From NCBI GenBank assembly GCA_024036415.1, contig JAMWET010000060.1, positions 549,501 to 613,500 on the forward strand: 64,000 bases of DNA, written 5' to 3'. A program made the position numbers and the translations under genes. The notes below the pieces were generated by a model. That model made no database searches. It worked only from the letters and a program-made list of their open reading frames with translations, and was not told where the DNA came from. Shown in pieces: positions 1-12,900 of the stretch; the first letter of the stretch is position 1; every line of letters begins with the position of its first letter. This DNA is from Prochilodus magdalenae. Its lineage: Eukaryota > Chordata > Actinopteri > Characiformes > Prochilodontidae.

Positions 1-3000
1 CATCTACTGTGCTTCGGCTCGGCCAACAGACCATTTCACATACACATCTCAGGGCAGACCCCAGAGCAATTCACTGTCTGTCTGACCCACATTTGTCTGT
101 TTGTCTTCTTTTCTCCATCCCTCATTCTTCCTGTAGAGTCCTATTCATTTTTTCCCCACCCAAACACTATTGTTTTGTTTACCCAAAAGCCACCAAACTG
201 CATGCTCAAACTCTAATCCACAGACTAGCCACTGGCTAGCAGCAAGCTAAAGCTGTGCGATCACTTCACATTTTCTTCAGGAAATGCACTTTCCCACTTT
301 CAACATGACTTTAGCCAGAGTTTGTGTGCTAGGCAGGCCTTCCTGCATTCCACTAAAAGTGTGGGGAAAATACAACAATGAAAGCTCACAGCTACATAAG
401 ACGTGGAATAGGAAAAGAAATAGAACAGCCAAAAAAAAAAAATCAATTTTTCGAAACTGACCTTGCCCATCAGGTTTTTCTCCGTCCCCAAAAACCCTTT
501 TAAAGTGGAGTTAAAAAGTAACACGTAGATAAACATGCTTATGTCCAACTTTTGAAATGTGCCACAGGGTTAATATGTGGACTGTGCATAAATCTTCAAG
601 ACATTTAAATACAGGGCAGATAGAATGATCTAATCTCTTAAACAGCTTTCTGTTTAATTGATCTTTCACATACCGCTCACAACTGTTTTAGAATTGTCCA
701 CAGTGGGGGACAAGAAATGAATTGCAGCTCTTAGTCCCAACACCAATGAAGCAGATGGCTTATGAAGTATGTAATATCTGTCTGTTGTAGGTCAGGGAAT
801 CTTACAGGAGGCATATTTCAGAGAACAGAGATGCAAACAGAACTGAAATGTGTTTACTGTTGGCTTAGTAACCTTTAACTTCAGCCTGGTGGTGACGTCA
901 TATTCCCAGGTGCTTGTCCGCAGCGACAGCCACTGGCATGCATAAAGCCCTCCAGGGAGTAGATTATTCAACACACACAGGCACATACACAACTGTGCAG
1001 GATACTTGCAGTGTGGTGCAGTGCTCAGCTGCTGATGCAGAGTGCTAGACTGCACTCCATAGTGCTGTGCTCAGAGAACAAGAGATGGAGAAACTGGTTG
1101 AAGTCTGTAGCCGAGCAGTTGGTTTTAGTGCTGTACACTCAGATTACATATGAAATGTGAGTTAAATGACCAAACAGCAGTACCTTACCTAGCCGAGTAA
1201 AATCGAGCATGTTCTATATCACCAGGTAAGATTCTCATTATATAGGCTCAGGTTTTTGCTCTTTAAACCCCTCGCTCGGCTCATGGCTTTGGTCCATTTT
1301 TGTCTGTGGCACAGACGACCTAGAGACTGACCAGTAATTAGGAACATGGAGGAAGACTTTTGGGGCAGTGGTTACATAACACAGCAGAGCATGTAACCAT
1401 GTGACAAGGCCTTTAATTAAAACGCTTCTCGTTACTACTAGAGGTGATGACCTTTTGTAACCTTTTCTGTTGGTTTACAAGTATGTGGAAGTTATTTAGT
1501 ACATGGTCCGCTGGAAAGGTCAGTCAGTGGACCTACAAGAAAAATATTAAACAGTAACAGTAATTTCTCTCTGGCCTTTTCTCATCTCCTACACCACAAC
1601 ACATTTGATTAGGGTTCGATTTTGTTGCACTTTAAAGTGCAGAGTTCCCTACATTCATGATGTGAAAGTAAATTTCAGTGTCATACAGATATCAGGCAGT
1701 TAGCCAATCCAGTGCATGCGGGAGTGGGACAACATATACATATAATTAGCATACATAATTAACATAGGGGAAAACATCTAAATAAACAATAAAGTAATAC
1801 ACCCATTTAACTCACTGGGCAGCATGAATTGTATTATTTCTGGTGTCATTTGTCTTTTGTCTAGTTTCGTACAGTAACGTGTACTTATTTATCATAAGTT
1901 GATCAGTTTAAAGACATCAGTTTAATTTTTAAATGTTTTTTTTTTGTGTTATATTTTTTTATATAGATTTTGAAACTTTTAAAGACTAGTAGAAAGTGTC
2001 CTAAAAACAAAACTGTCTGTTGTTCTGTTATGCCTCCCTAACCTTTGCAGTCGATCTGCTGCTGCTTTATTCTCCCCTCACCCCCCACCCCACTACACAG
2101 AGTTCTTATATAGCATAAAGTAGCTTCAGGTCAGTGGAGTGAAGCGGCAGCGTTAGCATTGCGGCAGTGCAGTGCTGAGAGGAGAACAGAATGCAGACTC
2201 ACACAGAGATATTGAACAGGGAGCGAGCTCTGGCACACTGTTATTTAAATATAAACACTTCAGATCATACGCCTGTGTCCACATGATTTAATTAGGACTA
2301 AGTTGCCTCACACGTTATTGCCTGACCTTTCTCACATTGGATATATTACTCTGTGTGTGTGTGTCTGTGTTGGGGGCGTGGGGTTGGGGGTTACTGTTTC
2401 TTTTCAGAAATCGCTCACATATATTAAAACAGCTGTGTTCTGCTGATTGTCATATGATCAGATTGTGAGGTGATCTATAGTAAAACCGAGTTGGTATCAG
2501 TGTTTTTATCAGTATTATTGTATGTAGAAAATGTTATTAGTCCTCTGCAACTTCACAGCTTCTCAGCAGCCAGTTGGACACCAGCAAGCTGTAAATAAAA
2601 CCCAATAAGTCAACTGAGCTGTATAAGATTCTGAAATATCTGAACGCTGTATAACATCAAATTACATAGAACTTACATAGAATTAACTGATATTCGAAGT
2701 TCTTCATATTTAGAAACTGAAGAGCAAGTCTTAAGGCAGATTAAGTGACAATGTAAATGGAAAATTAAAGTGTATTATTCTATAGATTCCTCAAAAACTG
2801 ATTTTGGCCAATAATTGTATTATTTTAATCCATGACATTTAAGTTTATGTTATATGCGGATTGTATCAGGTTTAATGTATTTGGATGGTAGTGTATGATT
2901 TACTAATGTGGTTATAAACTGTGTTATAGATTTTGTGAGATTTTTAACGTGGATCACAATACAGTCTACATGAGAAACATGTTGTTGAATATGAATGATG

Positions 3001-3001
3001 G

Positions 3002-3066
3002 TTATTCATTCATTCATCTTCTAAGCCACTTAATCTTCTGGGTCGTTAGGAGCGCTGGAGCCCATG
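3002..3066 (+). repeat. Teleost interspersed-repeat fragment
   Basis: The run of CATTCATTCATCTTCTAAGC, then CTGGGTCGTTAGGAGCGCTGG and 'agccca', resembles a very common fish repeat with the pattern CATTCATTTTCTAAGCCGCTT ... GGGTCGCGGGGG ... GCTGGAGCC. Family assignment is from memory. Confidence 0.5.
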
Positions 3067-3235
3067 AGTGATAGGCTTCTTTCCTAAATAAGTATACAGT
3101 GCAGAATAGCTGAATAATAATGAACACAGGGATTCCTTTTACTTCAGAGAAGCTAGTGGCGGTTTCATATTTAATGTTTAATATTTAATTTAAAACTATA
3201 ATTGTATAAAAATGGGTTGTTTTATCTTACAATAC

Positions 3236-3624
3236 TTGCTTCCCTCTCTCATCCTCTCTTTCTCTCTGTCCATTTCTTTGTCTCTTCCTTTGTTTCTGTC
3301 TCTCTTTGTTTCTTTGTTTGTTTCTCTCTCAATTTTTCCCTCTATTGTTCTTTTTTATTCTCTCAGTTTCTCTTTCTCTTTTTTTCTCACTCTCTCTGTT
3401 TCTCTTTTTTGTCTGTCTCTTATTCTGTTTTTCTCTTTTTCACTGTTTCTCAGCCTGCTTCTTTCTCTCCCTTTGTCTTTTACAATCTCCTTGGTCTCCC
3501 TCTCTCTCTCCCTCTCTCTCCCTCTCTCTGTCTCTCTCTCTCTCTCTCCCTCTCTCTCTGTATCTCTCTCCCTCTCTCTGTCTTTTTCTCTCTCTCTCTC
3601 TCTACCCCTCTCTCTCTCCCCCTC

Positions 3625-3657
<33 letters not shown>

Positions 3658-3661
3658 GTCT
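3236..3661 (+). repeat. Pyrimidine tract with (CT)n microsatellite
   Basis: More than 400 bases are almost entirely C and T, purest from about 3496 to 3659 as (CT)n with CCCT and TGT interruptions. Open frames on either strand here are low-complexity Ser/Leu or Arg/Glu repeats and not genes. Confidence 0.9.
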
Positions 3662-4160
3662 GGGTTATTGACTGGAGATCTGGTTTTGTTCTGTGTAGAT
3701 TGCGTGTCTGCTTCTGTGGGTGATTTGTGTGATTACTTGCCTTATTAATGGCGAGGACTGAAAGTGCTGCTCTGTGCAAATACTCCTCATTAAAGCCCCA
3801 TTCAGCAGCTCTTCCAATTACTCTGAGAGACAGACAAACAGAGAGAGAGAAAGAGAGAGAGAGAGCTTTGCCATTGACTAGAGCACTTGTAGAGCTGAAT
3901 AAAGGTGTGCAGGAGGGGGGGCTGATTATCGATACAGAGTGAGGAATGTGCAGCGTTGTAAGCAAAGGTCATGCTGTTTACAATAAAAGTGAGTGTAAGA
4001 GTGAAAGGGTTTTTGTAATCTCATCAGGTTTGGTAATTAGCTCTTTGTGCTGGGCGACATTACGCTCTGCTCGTGCCACTGGCTCGCTGAACCCGCTTGC
4101 GTGGTTCAAACGCAATGATCACTCATAACACCTTCATTACTTATTTAGATGGGATGCCTC

Positions 4161-4284
4161 GTACACACACACACAGCCATGCACTCACACACACCCGCAC
4201 GCTTAATTAGCAGCACCTAATTAGAGCATTTTGCTTCTCATGAGTGGCTTTCAAAAAATGTGTGTGTGTGTGTGTGTGTGTAGG
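4161..4284 (+). repeat. Short CA and GT runs
   Basis: A short imperfect (CA)n at about 4161-4198 and a pure (GT)n at about 4259-4281 lie close together on one strand. They could pair as an imperfect inverted repeat. Confidence 0.7.
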
Positions 4285-7127
4285 TGGGTGGGGGTGTGAT
4301 TGTGCTTGTGTGTGAAGCTGTAGGGTATTGAGAATACTGGTTGTGTGTGTTGACTTCTGCTACTGTGTGCTTGTTTTAGTGATATATGGGAATTTACAGC
4401 ATTGTTGTCACTGCTGTGGTAATACAGTCCACTGTTTTCTGGTTCTGCAGTCATTTACATGAAACGTCTTAAGGAAATTTGGCCTTCAGGTTTTCCCTTT
4501 AGACAAAATGAGTTTCTTTTATAGCAGATTTCCTACACTGCCCTCATTCAAACCGCTTCAAAAATAAGAGAATAGCTAGATAATTCCAGTGAAATTAGAC
4601 TTAAAGATTACTTTAAGAGAACTGCCTAAAAGTGGGAAATTTAAATTAAAGTGGGAAATTGAAAGAACATCCATAAAAGTAGAGTTTCCCAGTTTCATCA
4701 TTTGGGTTTTAGATATTTGCAGATTTTAAACGTATCCTTTAAGCATGCAACTTCAACTCATTAATACTTAATATGTTTATGCAGACGGCCACTGATCCCT
4801 GAACACCTCTGAGTTTTTCTGCTCTAACACACCAGCTTTAACCTTTAGATGTTGCAGTTATTACTGGCAGCAACAAAAACATGGTGTGATTTGGTCTGAA
4901 CTCGAAAGCGATACCAGGCCTATGTGTTCCTAAACAGAGGAGGAGTTTACTGTGTGTTAAATATGTGTACCATCTTGTTCTGTCAAGACATGTGAGAAGT
5001 ACAGTGCAGTACAGGGTAAGATTGTAAACAGTACCAAACAGGCAGTGGGTGGTCCTTCCATTTATTATTGTGATTTTGACTGATCTGTGTTGTAGTTTAT
5101 GATGTAAAATAATAATAGTATTGAATAACCAGTCGCCTTTTACTTTTGACACTATGTTTTGGTCTGTGTTACTTAAATAGGCAGCTGGTTTACAATACAA
5201 CACAACACAGTACAATATAATACCATTCAACTTGCTTTTCTTAACATATTGTGGGTGTTGTCAGTACAGACCAAACGCAACACTGGGCAACAACACTGAC
5301 CAACCGCATGTTTCATTAATGAGAAAAAAAATAATCCTTGATTTTGTGAAACACAGTACAGCAAATATTAAATACTTGTGTTTTAGAGTTTAGATAGTAT
5401 TTTTGTAAATGTAGCACTACTGAAATAATAATGTTGTGACACCAATGTAGCGAATATAATGTAACGTTATTGTGTTATTTAATTACTATCTTTTATTGCA
5501 GTTATCTAATTCATCCATGAATTCATGACATAAATTAAGCAGTACAGTAAAATGATAGCATGCTGTTTGAGGCGTTGTGTTGATGTCAGTTGTTGGGAGC
5601 ACACAAGCACAAAAAAGAGCTCTAAAGCTCCAAGAAGGAGAAACAATGATCCAGTCTAACGTTAGCTGTCTTTTTTTTTTGTTTGTTTATGCTGTCATGA
5701 CAGTGTAATAACCTTGTTACTTTGCCTTTTTAAAGTCAGTGCTGCATGTGCAAGGTACAAGAGCCAGCTGTAATCCAGATAAGACTGCAGCTACCTGCCC
5801 AGTGCCTCATTTTGAGCAGATCTTGGCTGCTGGCTGTCACTCAGCAACGCCATCTGAGCTCTGATGAACTGTCCTCTGAGTCTTCCTGTGCACAGAGAGA
5901 CAGTGAATAAAAGACTAAAGCGCAAGAGGAAGGACGAGTGTCTGAATAAACGAGTGGAGTGAGGCAGGATGCACTCATCCTCTGCCCTCTGAGATCTGTT
6001 TTAATAGAGCCTTTGTTTCCAGCTTGTCGCTCAAGATAACGAGGGGAACAGCTGTGGCCATCTCTCCACTCCTCTGCTCTCTTTTTCTCTCCTCTCCTCT
6101 CGTCTCATCTCCTCTCTTCTCCTCTCCTCTCTTATTCTCTCCTGCATTCTTTCACTTCTCCTGTACCCCTTTGTTTTTACACTCTCTCTGTTTCACCATT
6201 TCTCACTGTCTCTCTTCTACTTCTTTTCTTATCCAGTCCTTCTTTTATCTACCTTGTTCTCTTGTTTTCTCTCAGTTGACTTTAATAGAAGATGGTTTAT
6301 TGACAATAATAATGACAAAATAATAATAATAAGTATTCAGCGGTTACTGTGTTCAAGGACAGTTTGCAAAGAGTGGTTTTGTTGTTTCTGACATTTGACT
6401 GGCACCACTGAAGAAATGACAAGTATAAATATCAAGCCTTTGCCAGCTCCGGTGGTATAAATAGCAAGCATGCCCTCTCTCTGCCTTCAGCTTCCCTGCA
6501 TGGAGGAAGAATTGGCATGGATTCAGACTCGTTCCTTTCTTTCTGGAGAGAGGGCACCGCAGCCAGACGGCTTTTCAATTTCAAAGCCTGTGTGTTCTGC
6601 CAACTGCAACTTCACCCACTACAAAGAGCATGAGAGATTTCACCGTAGTGGGGTGGCAGGAGCGCACTTAAAAAAATACAGTTTTCATCTGCAGTTTTTC
6701 TGTTTAGCTCAGCCCTCAGATGAGTGGATAACGGAGGGGCCTGTTGGTTGCGTCTGCTGTGCGTCTTCGACAATGAAATGGCCTGGTGTATACACCTACG
6801 CCTGTGTTCAGCTCTCTTAACTTATTTAGAGGCTCTATAGAGCCTGTTGTAACATAGAAAAATGTTGCTCTGAATAAACTGCAAATTCTGCCAGAAGCTT
6901 GATAAATACCTTTTGGAGAGTTTTTGAGAATGGGCAGTTTTGCAGTGGGCCTGTTGAATATGGATTATGCTTCTACAGACAGAGGAATTAGAATTTCATG
7001 ATTTTGAGGTGGAGGTGCTGCTTCTGTGCCAGACTGGAAGGTGGAACATGGGATGTTGCTGTGGAATCTGAGATTTGAGAAGGTGTATGTACACTGTGGC
7101 CTAGGGCCAGTGTTCCTCCAGGACTTT

Positions 7128-7180
7128 CAGTGGGGATTTTGTTTAAACTGTTGTAGTCTGTGTAAACAAAATCCCCAGTG
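7128..7180 (+). other. Short inverted repeat / hairpin
   Basis: Arms 7128-7145 (CAGTGGGGATTTTGTTTA) and 7163-7180 pair at 17 of 18 positions across a 17-base loop, with a couple more pairs possible inside the loop. It lies in a NELL2 intron. It may be a miRNA-like stem, though shorter than most, or the remnant of a small palindromic element. No expression evidence is available. Confidence 0.45.
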
Positions 7181-9840
7181 TCTTGGGCATACTTGAGACC
7201 GTCTCAGCCTATCGGTCAAGTTAATCCATCTGTCAGTTTAACCGTGGAGATGGTCTTTACAAATCGGTAGAATTTCTTCACTCTATGCATGAAATGTATG
7301 CTTTTGTTTTCTTTTTTTTTAAGTTTGTTTCTATTTTACTGTCATTGTTTAAATATGTCTGCCAGTATATTAATTTATTCGCTCAGTCAGCAGATATCTT
7401 TCATGGAACTGAAATAATATTCTAATAGTAATTAAACCGACCACTGATCAGACCGCTCTACGTATATTAAAACATGTCAAGCTACTATAGGTCCTGTGAC
7501 CTACAGCATTTTTAGATAGTTCTGACTCCATGATATATCTATAGCACATTTACAGTGTTCATATGCTGATTTTGTAAGCATTCATTTTAGTATTAATGTG
7601 AGTACTGTAGTGTTTAATGTGAGGTGGTTGTAATGGTCAGTAATGCTGGGGGTGCATGAGGCTGGACAGTCTGGTTTTGAGATGGTTGTGCAGTGCCCTG
7701 TTCGTTCTCTAATTAAAATGTCATGAGATTGGAGTTTGGGATTAACCTGTTACTCCTCAAATACAGCTAATGAATAAACATATTAAATAAACTTATTAAG
7801 CTTCTGTTGGTCTGCACAAGACATAGTAAAAAGACCCCTTGAAGATAGGAGAGTAAGAATGTGAAAAAGATTTAGGTTCACGGCCATGAGACAGCTGCAA
7901 GGGTAAAAACACATATAACTATCAGACCTAACAGCAAAGCTTTGTTTAAAAGAATGGTTTGGTTAAAAAAAGTACGTATTTTAATAATTTCCACAAATAT
8001 AGTCGATCAGACAAATCATATATGGCATCATACTTGCTAATGTGGTGATACTGAGGCACACTACATATGGATACATAGGATACATATGTGCCTATATGAG
8101 ATACTGTTATCTATACGCACTGACAACAGTACGGGCAAAACTCTGGCTTCAGCATGTCTGAAGGCATATTAGCTAGTGTGTTAACAACAACTTGACAAGG
8201 TTTGAGGTCATGGTGTCATGTATGATGATGTAAGCATGATGATTTTTGGTGTACACGAGCTTCCATTAGTTGCTAGCTACATTACCTTTCTTGCTCCAGT
8301 ATAGAAGCAAACACTGGTCACCATACATGTCTATACGATTGACTTTATTTCATGATGGGCAGCCTGTTTTTAAGGTTTTTCAGTTATACTGTTCGATGGG
8401 TTGGATGAGTATCAGATTGGTAGCTATCATGGCACAAAGTACAACAGGAATCCTGTAACAGAGGAAAATGGCAGCTACTAAGACAATTACGGGGTTATAA
8501 AATTGTGCAAGGTAAAGCAGAAATTAATTTTAAATAAGAGCTAAATTAGGCATTTTGGGACTCTGAAACAACGTTTTAGTCTAAATCTAAAGTTTGCTTT
8601 TGCTCCACAGTTTAGAACTTCTCAACAGTCTTTTGTTCTTTCTTTTTGGTTGTGTTCCCCAGACATCATCATAATGTTAAAGACTTTAAGACTAAGAACA
8701 GAAGTGCAGTGCAGTGTGGCGTATGGCAGCTTGCAACGGCTCATAAATGCAAAAAGAGATGCCAAGTGGGGAAAGCTTCTCATGCCTGTTAACTGTAACT
8801 CTGGATAAACTATTCATGCCGAACTAATTGCAATCCGTGCTCTGATTGTGGTCATACTTAATCAATCTTCATTATTACAAATTATCAAGCTTCAATCTGC
8901 TCCCAAAAACCCAACAGTACTGTGGCTTGTTTAGACTGATCTTTACTGAAAAGCTGCAAGAGGACAAAACAAGAATAGCTGCAACAGAAGAAGCTGTGAA
9001 TCTTGGAGTGAGAAGCCCAGACTACAACAGTTCAGAGTCATTTTCATAATGACAGAGGCTGATGCATCTGTGGCAACTATAATGAGCCCATCTAAGGCCT
9101 AGTGGGGGCTTTTAATCATCCTAAAACCTCCCTGTCGTTCTGTTTTCATCCCCCTGTTTAATAACCAGCACAGCGCCCATTGCCCACGGTTGTCTAATAA
9201 AATATCATTTGAAATATAATGCCCCTTTTCTGATTATTAAAACCCATTTGTATGGCTTGGTATTGAATTTGGACTCGCTCTGTTACGAGAAATGGGCTAT
9301 GGTTCCCTGTCTTACCGTAGATGAGTTGGATTGGTCTGAGTGGACACGTGTAAAGTATTCTAATGGAATTAAGTTTGTGATTTATATCTTCTCTTCTAAA
9401 AGGGAAACATTTATGTAGCAAACAGGATATTCATCTTGTGTAGTCCTCTTTTGTTTTAGGATGTGTAGTATTACAGTCGTTCTGATTCTGAGATTAAAGT
9501 AGTTTTAGTTTTGTTGGGCATATTGTGAAACACAGTTACGCAGTATATTTGTCTTCATAAGGCTACTCAGTCCTTTATTAGGATTCCCTCAGCCTCCCTG
9601 CAAGCCGTTATCATGACAGATAGACAGAGACAGAGCATGCACAATGCCACGGCACTGCTTATCAGGGAGAATGCAGTCAATAGCACTCAGGGGTGGCATG
9701 CAGTAAAAGGCGGGCACTTGGAGGAAAGACGGTAGATTTCTGCTGAGTTCTTACATGATGAATGCTTAGGTGCTGAGTCATTGCTCATTACTCAATCACA
9801 CTGTTAAAAAGACCCTCTCCTTTTCTCTCTGTCTCTGCAG

Positions 9841-9981
9841 ATATCGATGAGTGTTCCGAGGGTTTTGTGGAGTGTGACAGTCGTGCTACCTGTGTGAACC
9901 TGCCTGGCTGGTACCACTGCGAGTGCCGTGATGGATACCACGACAATGGCATGTTCAGTGCCAATGGAGAGTCATGTGAAG
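9841..9981 (+). CDS. NELL2: NELL2 exon: calcium-binding EGF-like domain
   Basis: The acceptor is a pyrimidine tract ending in CTCTGCAG at 9840 and the donor is GTAACA at 9982. The exon is 141 bases, phase 1 to phase 1, and encodes one whole EGF module with six cysteines. It opens with the calcium-binding signature DIDEC (the first D is split with the previous exon). It also has the CVNLPGWYHC segment, which fits the C-x-D/N-x4-Y/F-x-C hydroxylation consensus. A symmetric 1-1 module of this kind could be skipped without breaking the frame. Confidence 0.94.
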
Positions 9982-12900
9982 GTAACATTAGAAATGTTGC
10001 CCAGTAACATCAGCACCAATATCAGGCAATTTCTACCATTTACTGTACTTGGTTCTTCTTAATAACATTACTTTCTCTATGGTCTGGTCTCTCTATCATC
10101 AGTATCATGTCAAAATACTTTAGTAATTAGTAACTTAACCATTTTTCTTTAGTTTCTCTCACAGTTACATTTTTGAACAAGAAGACACACGGTTAAAGAC
10201 TAAAGGTTGCACATAAATTGCATTTTATTGTTTCTCTAATTAGACTGATCAATGGTAAGCACTTTGCGATCTTATCTGTGCTCTTACTGAGCTGGCATGC
10301 TCACTGGCAAAAAAGCAGTGCATCTAACAATACAAGAAAGCCTTGTGATAGAAACACTGTAGCATGCTGATACGTTTCTGTTTGCACTTAGGTTAGGGGC
10401 TTCGAATGAGTACAGTGCTGGGTTAAAGCCTAGACAATAACTATGATTAGTCGTAAATCCCTAACAGTGAGGGCATGTTAACTTTGACGGTAGATGGGCA
10501 ATAAAGATTGTGTTAGGAGAAGATGTTGCCTTGAAATAGAGAAAAGGGCTGGACTTTTAACAAGGCGATTCAGTCGAGAACAGTGGTTTCTGTGGGAGAG
10601 AGTTTCTCCCTCTGGCGTGTCCTTTGGGCTTTATAACTTTGCAGATTATTTACATGCACAAGAAGCTACATCATTTCTGTAAGCAAATTCCCTTTAAACA
10701 GCTGTGCTGGTGTCTTGTTTCAAAGCTGTGCTATTTACTGAGGAGTTAAATAGTCATTAGAAATTTTAATTTTGAACTAATCCTTTCTCTCTGTCTTTCT
10801 CTGTATATCTCTCAGATATAGATGAGTGTAAGGTCGGTAGGAGTACTTGTGCCAATGACACTCTCTGCTTCAACCTGGATGGAGGATACGACTGCCGGTG
10901 TCCCCATGGACACAACTGCACTGGCGACTGTATCCATGACAACAAGGTGAAACACAATGGGCAGATCTGGGTCCTGGACAACGACAGGTGCTCCGTCTGC
11001 TCTTGCCAAGTGAGTCAGGAATTATGGGTAGGACAGGCAGTTGTCCTTGATCATCCCTGATCAGCTAAATCTGAATCTAATGTATGAAGTATATTTAAAA
11101 GTCAAAACAGAACATCCAGTAAAAGAAGTCAGATGGCTGCTGTGTCTGAGAAACGCTTTGTCAGTTCTTTGGGTGATGTTGCTGATCTGTTAGAAGTAAA
11201 TATTTTGCATTTGATATTTAATAACAAAGTTACTGTAATTTTGTCATATGATCATGTACACCCTTGCAACTAAAGGGAAAGGTGCTAACTTCATCTGTTA
11301 CTCAGACGTTATTTGTTGTTATCCACCGTTTTAAAAAGTTATTTTTTTACCTTAATAGTCCAGGAATATGTGACTGTAGCTCCGTTTGACAGTGATCCTT
11401 TTCCTTTAATCGGAGGGTAATGATGGCACTTAATTGCTGCTAATGTGACCTACACCTTGAAGTGTTTTAAGAATAGTATTTCCATTAAACTGTCTGACCT
11501 CCATTAGTTTCCTGCTCACGTTCAGTAATTAAGTCTGTAATTGAAATGTTTTCTTGTGTCTGAAGGTAGCACAGAGGAAGATGAGTTTTTAGATATTAAA
11601 TAATCAGCCTCCCAATTAGTCACTTCATGGTGAAGGACAGGGCGAGAAAATCATTTTTAATTAGGCGACTCATTTTAATTGATTTGAAAATAGAGAAACT
11701 GTCAGTCAGAATTACATCTTCTGTGCTTGACTAAACAGCAGCCCAAACATTAAATTGTATTTGTGGTGTGGGAAGGTTTTTAATTTCTAAGATCTGCAGG
11801 TCACTGGATGATCAAGGTTATCAAGGTTATCGAAGACCTTCTCTGCAGCAGTGAGAATGAGTCCTTCCGCATCTCCTTTATTCGTTGGTGTTTTGACTCT
11901 TGGCCTGTGCTGCACACACATGCACCGGTTTGTTCAGGTTAAATGAAGGGTGTATGCCGTGTTTGTTTGTGCTCAGATGGGCCAGGTGATGTGCAGGCGT
12001 ATGGTGTGTGACTGTGAGAACCCCACTGTGGACCTGTTCTGCTGTCCTGAATGTGACCCGCGCCTCAGCTCTCAGTGCCTGCACCAGAACGGCCTGCTCA
12101 CCTATGCCAGTGGAGACACCTGGACAGAAAACTGCCAGCAGTGCCAGTGCCTGGTAAGAAACACATACACACCTAGTATGTTGTATGAGGATCAGGCACT
12201 TCACGCTGAGAAGCCACCTATTCGAGAAATGATACAAACATGTAAAATACCCGGAGCTATGCAGCTGCACATCTCCACCCAACCCAGTTTAGCCCCGCCC
12301 ATTCACACTAAAGCTTGGACTGCTGTCTTCAATCAAAACAGAGATATTCCTTATTTCAGACTTAAAGTACAGTACAAAAACAACCTGTTTAATTCTAAGG
12401 GACAGAAAAACGGCCTGGTGGAGACATACAGGGCTTTGTACTAGACAAAATAGTTCCCAAAGAAATAGTTCCAGTTTGCATGAAACTCGCAAGAGCTTGT
12501 GGTGGTTTTCAAATATACAGGTCTTTGCATATTGAAGGGGTATATGAGGATGATGCTGGTGAGCAGGCGATGATTAGATGTTCCTGTAGGGGGACATGGC
12601 ACCACATATGTGCAGCATGCCATGCTGTTTAAAAGCTGTTGTATTTAAAGAGTTTGAAGGAGCTGAAATGCTCTTTCTTAAAGCTGTTCGCTTCATGCTT
12701 GGCAGATATCCAGCTGGAGATTACACTGTGAAAGTTATATTAAGTAATCAAACCCTTTCTAGCCTCTAGTGGTATGTGATGTTAATGTCTGCAGAGCAGC
12801 AAAAGCGTTCCTCATTGCCTTCATTCATGCTTTTTTCCGTCACTCTCTCTCCCTGTCCTGACTCTCAGCCCTCCTGCAGAGCATGGAAACAGGAATACAT

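Larger units (their letters stand above)
1..9840 (+). other. NELL2: NELL2 intron (partial, left edge)
   Basis: No exon was recognised. In particular, I did not find the EGF exon that should precede 9841 in family order. The stretch holds a fish interspersed-repeat scrap at 3002-3066, pyrimidine-rich DNA at 3236-3661 and 6063-6290, CA and GT runs near 4160-4290, and a short hairpin at 7128-7180. The rest is AT-rich unique-looking sequence in which I see nothing. Confidence 0.7.

Noticed and set aside
3202..3965. Several 120-180 codon frames on both strands
   Set aside because: They are Ser/Leu/Phe or Arg/Glu low-complexity translations of a pyrimidine tract, without splice sites or family similarity.
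1..9840. Search for the preceding NELL2 EGF exon
   Set aside because: No stretch with the expected cysteine spacing and GT-AG borders was found, so it is taken to lie outside the window.
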